Of a DNA stretch of 64,000 bases, positions 62,872-64,000 are shown in pieces; position 1 is the stretch's first letter; each line of letters starts with the position of its first letter. The stretch is from contig NZ_JADPEG010000007.1 in assembly GCF_015667585.1 (NCBI RefSeq), forward strand, positions 62,001-126,000. Reading direction: 5' to 3'. This DNA is from Clostridium sp. D33t1_170424_F3. Its GTDB lineage: Bacteria; Bacillota; Clostridia; Oscillospirales; Acutalibacteraceae. A program made the position numbers and the translations under genes. The notes under the pieces are model-generated. The model saw nothing but the letters and a program-made list of their open reading frames with translations. It was not told where the DNA came from and searched no databases.

Positions 62872-63084
62872 CTATTTTTCATATTTGTATTCCACCAGAT
62901 CGGAAAGATCGCAGTGCAGCGCGTCGCAAAGCCGCATCAATGTGTCCAGCTTCAAGGTCTCCACATTGCTTCCCCGGAACAGCTTATTAATAGAATTCCG
63001 GCTTACGCCGGAGCGCTCCATCAGCTCGGTAATATCGTCTATCTTCTGATCCGCCATGCGGTGCCGGATATAGTTTTTCAGCAT
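62872..63084 (-). CDS. XRE-family (Cro/C1-type) helix-turn-helix regulator
   Basis: This 70-residue protein is essentially a single helix-turn-helix domain (ITELMERSGVSRNSINKLFR, then LDTLMRLCDALHCDLSDLVE), of the small Cro/YozG-like type. GAGGCGAGAAG precedes the ATG. It is divergent from the DUF6809 gene, whose strong promoter carries a 10-bp palindrome just after the -10, so it probably represses that gene and perhaps itself. Confidence 0.9.
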   Translation of the reverse strand: MLKNYIRHRMADQKIDDITELMERSGVSRNSINKLFRGSNVETLKLDTLMRLCDALHCDLSDLVEYKYEK

Positions 63085-63165
63085 TCTTCTCGCCTCGTTT
63101 TTATTATTCTGATAAAAACTATAACGATAAAGAGAAAAAGTATCAATATAAAGTTAGAAATTGCC

Positions 63166-63193
63166 TTGACAAAAACCACTACAAGGTTATAAT
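63166..63193 (+). promoter_or_regulatory. Consensus promoter of the DUF6809 gene
   Basis: Perfect TTGACA (63166-63171), 16 bp, perfect TATAAT (63188-63193). Confidence 0.78.
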
Positions 63194-63197
63194 ATAG

Positions 63198-63207
63198 CTC
63201 TATAGAG
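63198..63207. promoter_or_regulatory. Candidate XRE operator
   Basis: CTCTATAGAG is a perfect 10-bp palindrome placed over the expected transcription start of the DUF6809 gene, in the region shared with the divergent XRE regulator. Confidence 0.5.
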
Positions 63208-63238
63208 TTAATAAATTATTTTATAAGAAGGTGAGAAA

Positions 63239-63532
63239 ATGCGCAGAACATTAGAAAATCTCTACTACGGCAACATTAATCCAACTGATAAGACCATTGT
63301 CAGAGGTTCCCCTTACGACAAAGGGCTTCGGGCCATGTCAGAATTGGAAACTAAAATCGAACTGCTGCTAACGGCTCCCATTCGAGAGCTTTTTTCGGAA
63401 TACAGTACCATTTCCTCCGACATAATGCAGATTACCGCACTGGAGTCCTTTATTGAGGGATTCCGTCTGGGGGCAAATATCCTGTTGGAAACGCTGCAAG
63501 AGGACGACGGCAGCTTTCAATCCATTGATTGA
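63239..63532 (+). CDS. DUF6809-type small protein
   Basis: This 97-residue protein starts MRRTLENLYYGNINPTDKTI and ends with an ESFIEGFRLGANILLETL helix, the pattern of the DUF6809 family found next to XRE regulators and in mobile or phage-like regions of Clostridia. No biochemical role is known. AAGGTG lies before the ATG. It is predicted helical and cytoplasmic, and is divergent from the XRE regulator with a near-perfect promoter. Confidence 0.75.
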   Translation: MRRTLENLYYGNINPTDKTIVRGSPYDKGLRAMSELETKIELLLTAPIRELFSEYSTISSDIMQITALESFIEGFRLGANILLETLQEDDGSFQSID

Positions 63533-63646
63533 GAATGTTGTCGGATTGCCGCCCAGTATGTTATCATTTAAATACAGATAAATCACCTTTTACCGCTTGT
63601 CTATTTTAAACCATTTGTTATAAACAGATGGAGTACAGAAAGGAGT

Positions 63647-64000
63647 ATGGATAAGTTGTTATCAAACAAACAATTGAAAGAAAACCCGTCTAAAAAACAT
63701 ATAAAGCGATTCTTCCTTTCAACCTTATGTATTCTGTCTGCAATTATCCTTTTGGTTGTTTTTTATCAATACCGAACCACCAACTTGTACGCAAAAGTCG
63801 TCGCTCCCATTACAGAGGATCGGATTCCCGCATTTCTGGAAAATAAAGACGCCTATGTTCTGGGTTTAAACTCCTTTGGAACGCCTGTCTTTGAAAATCC
63901 CGAAGAGGCTTTCCAACAGGCATGCACCGACTATTCATCCGGAATTGCGGCCATCCAGCAGCAATTCCAATTGGAACCCATTTCGTCATCCAATTGGAAG
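63647..64000 (+). CDS. Membrane-anchored protein, partial (runs off the window)
   Basis: An open frame from ATG 63647 (or TTG 63656, which has the better spacing from AAGGAG) continues to the window end. The first 118 codons give a basic N-terminus, one membrane segment (about residues 27-47, FFLSTLCILSAIILLVVF) and an outside region starting VVAPITEDRIPAFLENKDAY. I do not recognise the family. It may be part of the same accessory cluster as the DUF6809 gene 114 bp upstream. Confidence 0.65.
   Translation, partial: MDKLLSNKQLKENPSKKHIKRFFLSTLCILSAIILLVVFYQYRTTNLYAKVVAPITEDRIPAFLENKDAYVLGLNSFGTPVFENPEEAFQQACTDYSSGIAAIQQQFQLEPISSSNWK

Overview
The window looks like a chromosomal segment of an anaerobic, spore-forming Firmicute of the class Clostridia, probably a Ruminococcaceae/Oscillospirales-type gut organism. 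This is inferred from strong Shine-Dalgarno sites, Gram-positive-style lipoproteins, a SpoIID homologue, a superoxide reductase (desulfoferrodoxin), indolepyruvate:ferredoxin oxidoreductase and a PhoP/PhoR-type pst operon. No rRNA, tRNA, CRISPR array or intact transposase was seen. Most of the window is moderately GC-rich core genome. About 7.1-16.2 kb is visibly AT-richer and differs in codon use.

Layout. 0-6.99 kb: a NACHT NTPase, GAPDH, a polytopic membrane protein and citrate synthase (all minus), then spoIID (plus). 7.1-9.0 kb: a scarred AT-rich patch with truncated XRE and DUF4316-like fragments and an ECF sigma factor overlapping an anti-sigma/signal-peptidase-like fusion. 9.0-16.17 kb: a degenerate mobile element of the Tn4451/large-serine-recombinase type, bounded by 41-bp imperfect inverted repeats. 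It carries TnpV, a LysR-controlled redox cargo (iron alcohol dehydrogenase, acetyltransferase, flavodoxin-aldo/keto reductase lipoprotein), a KTR protein, two broken sigma-like genes and only the tail of the recombinase. 16.2-20.8 kb: livKHMGF. 21.3-27.0 kb: oppBCDFA. 27.8-31.5 kb: ptsI, an EIICB permease and EIIA. 32.0-34.8 kb: a very large exported, beta-rich, S-layer-like protein behind a perfect consensus promoter. 35.1-38.1 kb: a MORN-repeat protein paired with a metallo-beta-lactamase-fold protein with a cysteine-rich tail. 38.4-39.35 kb: a small membrane protein and trmL. 39.5-43.15 kb: pgk-tpiA-gpmI. 43.3-46.5 kb: superoxide reductase, an oligopeptide-binding lipoprotein, a VOC protein and a GNAT acetyltransferase. 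46.6-52.0 kb: an aryl-acid operon (paaK, iorA, iorB, paaK, ACT protein). 52.2-59.65 kb: pstSCAB-phoU-phoP-phoR. 59.85-62.6 kb: secA with a structured leader. 62.9-64 kb: a divergent XRE regulator/DUF6809 pair and a partial membrane-anchored protein.

Working together: the organism imports peptides and branched-chain amino acids (opp, liv, a second OppA) and PTS sugars. It runs lower glycolysis, and it probably ferments aromatic amino acids through arylpyruvate oxidation to aryl-CoA (IorAB) coupled to two phenylacetate-CoA ligases. Four promoters in front of amino-acid/peptide genes share an unusual TTGCAA -35 hexamer. The pstS promoter carries a recognisable PhoP box that matches the phoPR genes at the other end of the same operon.
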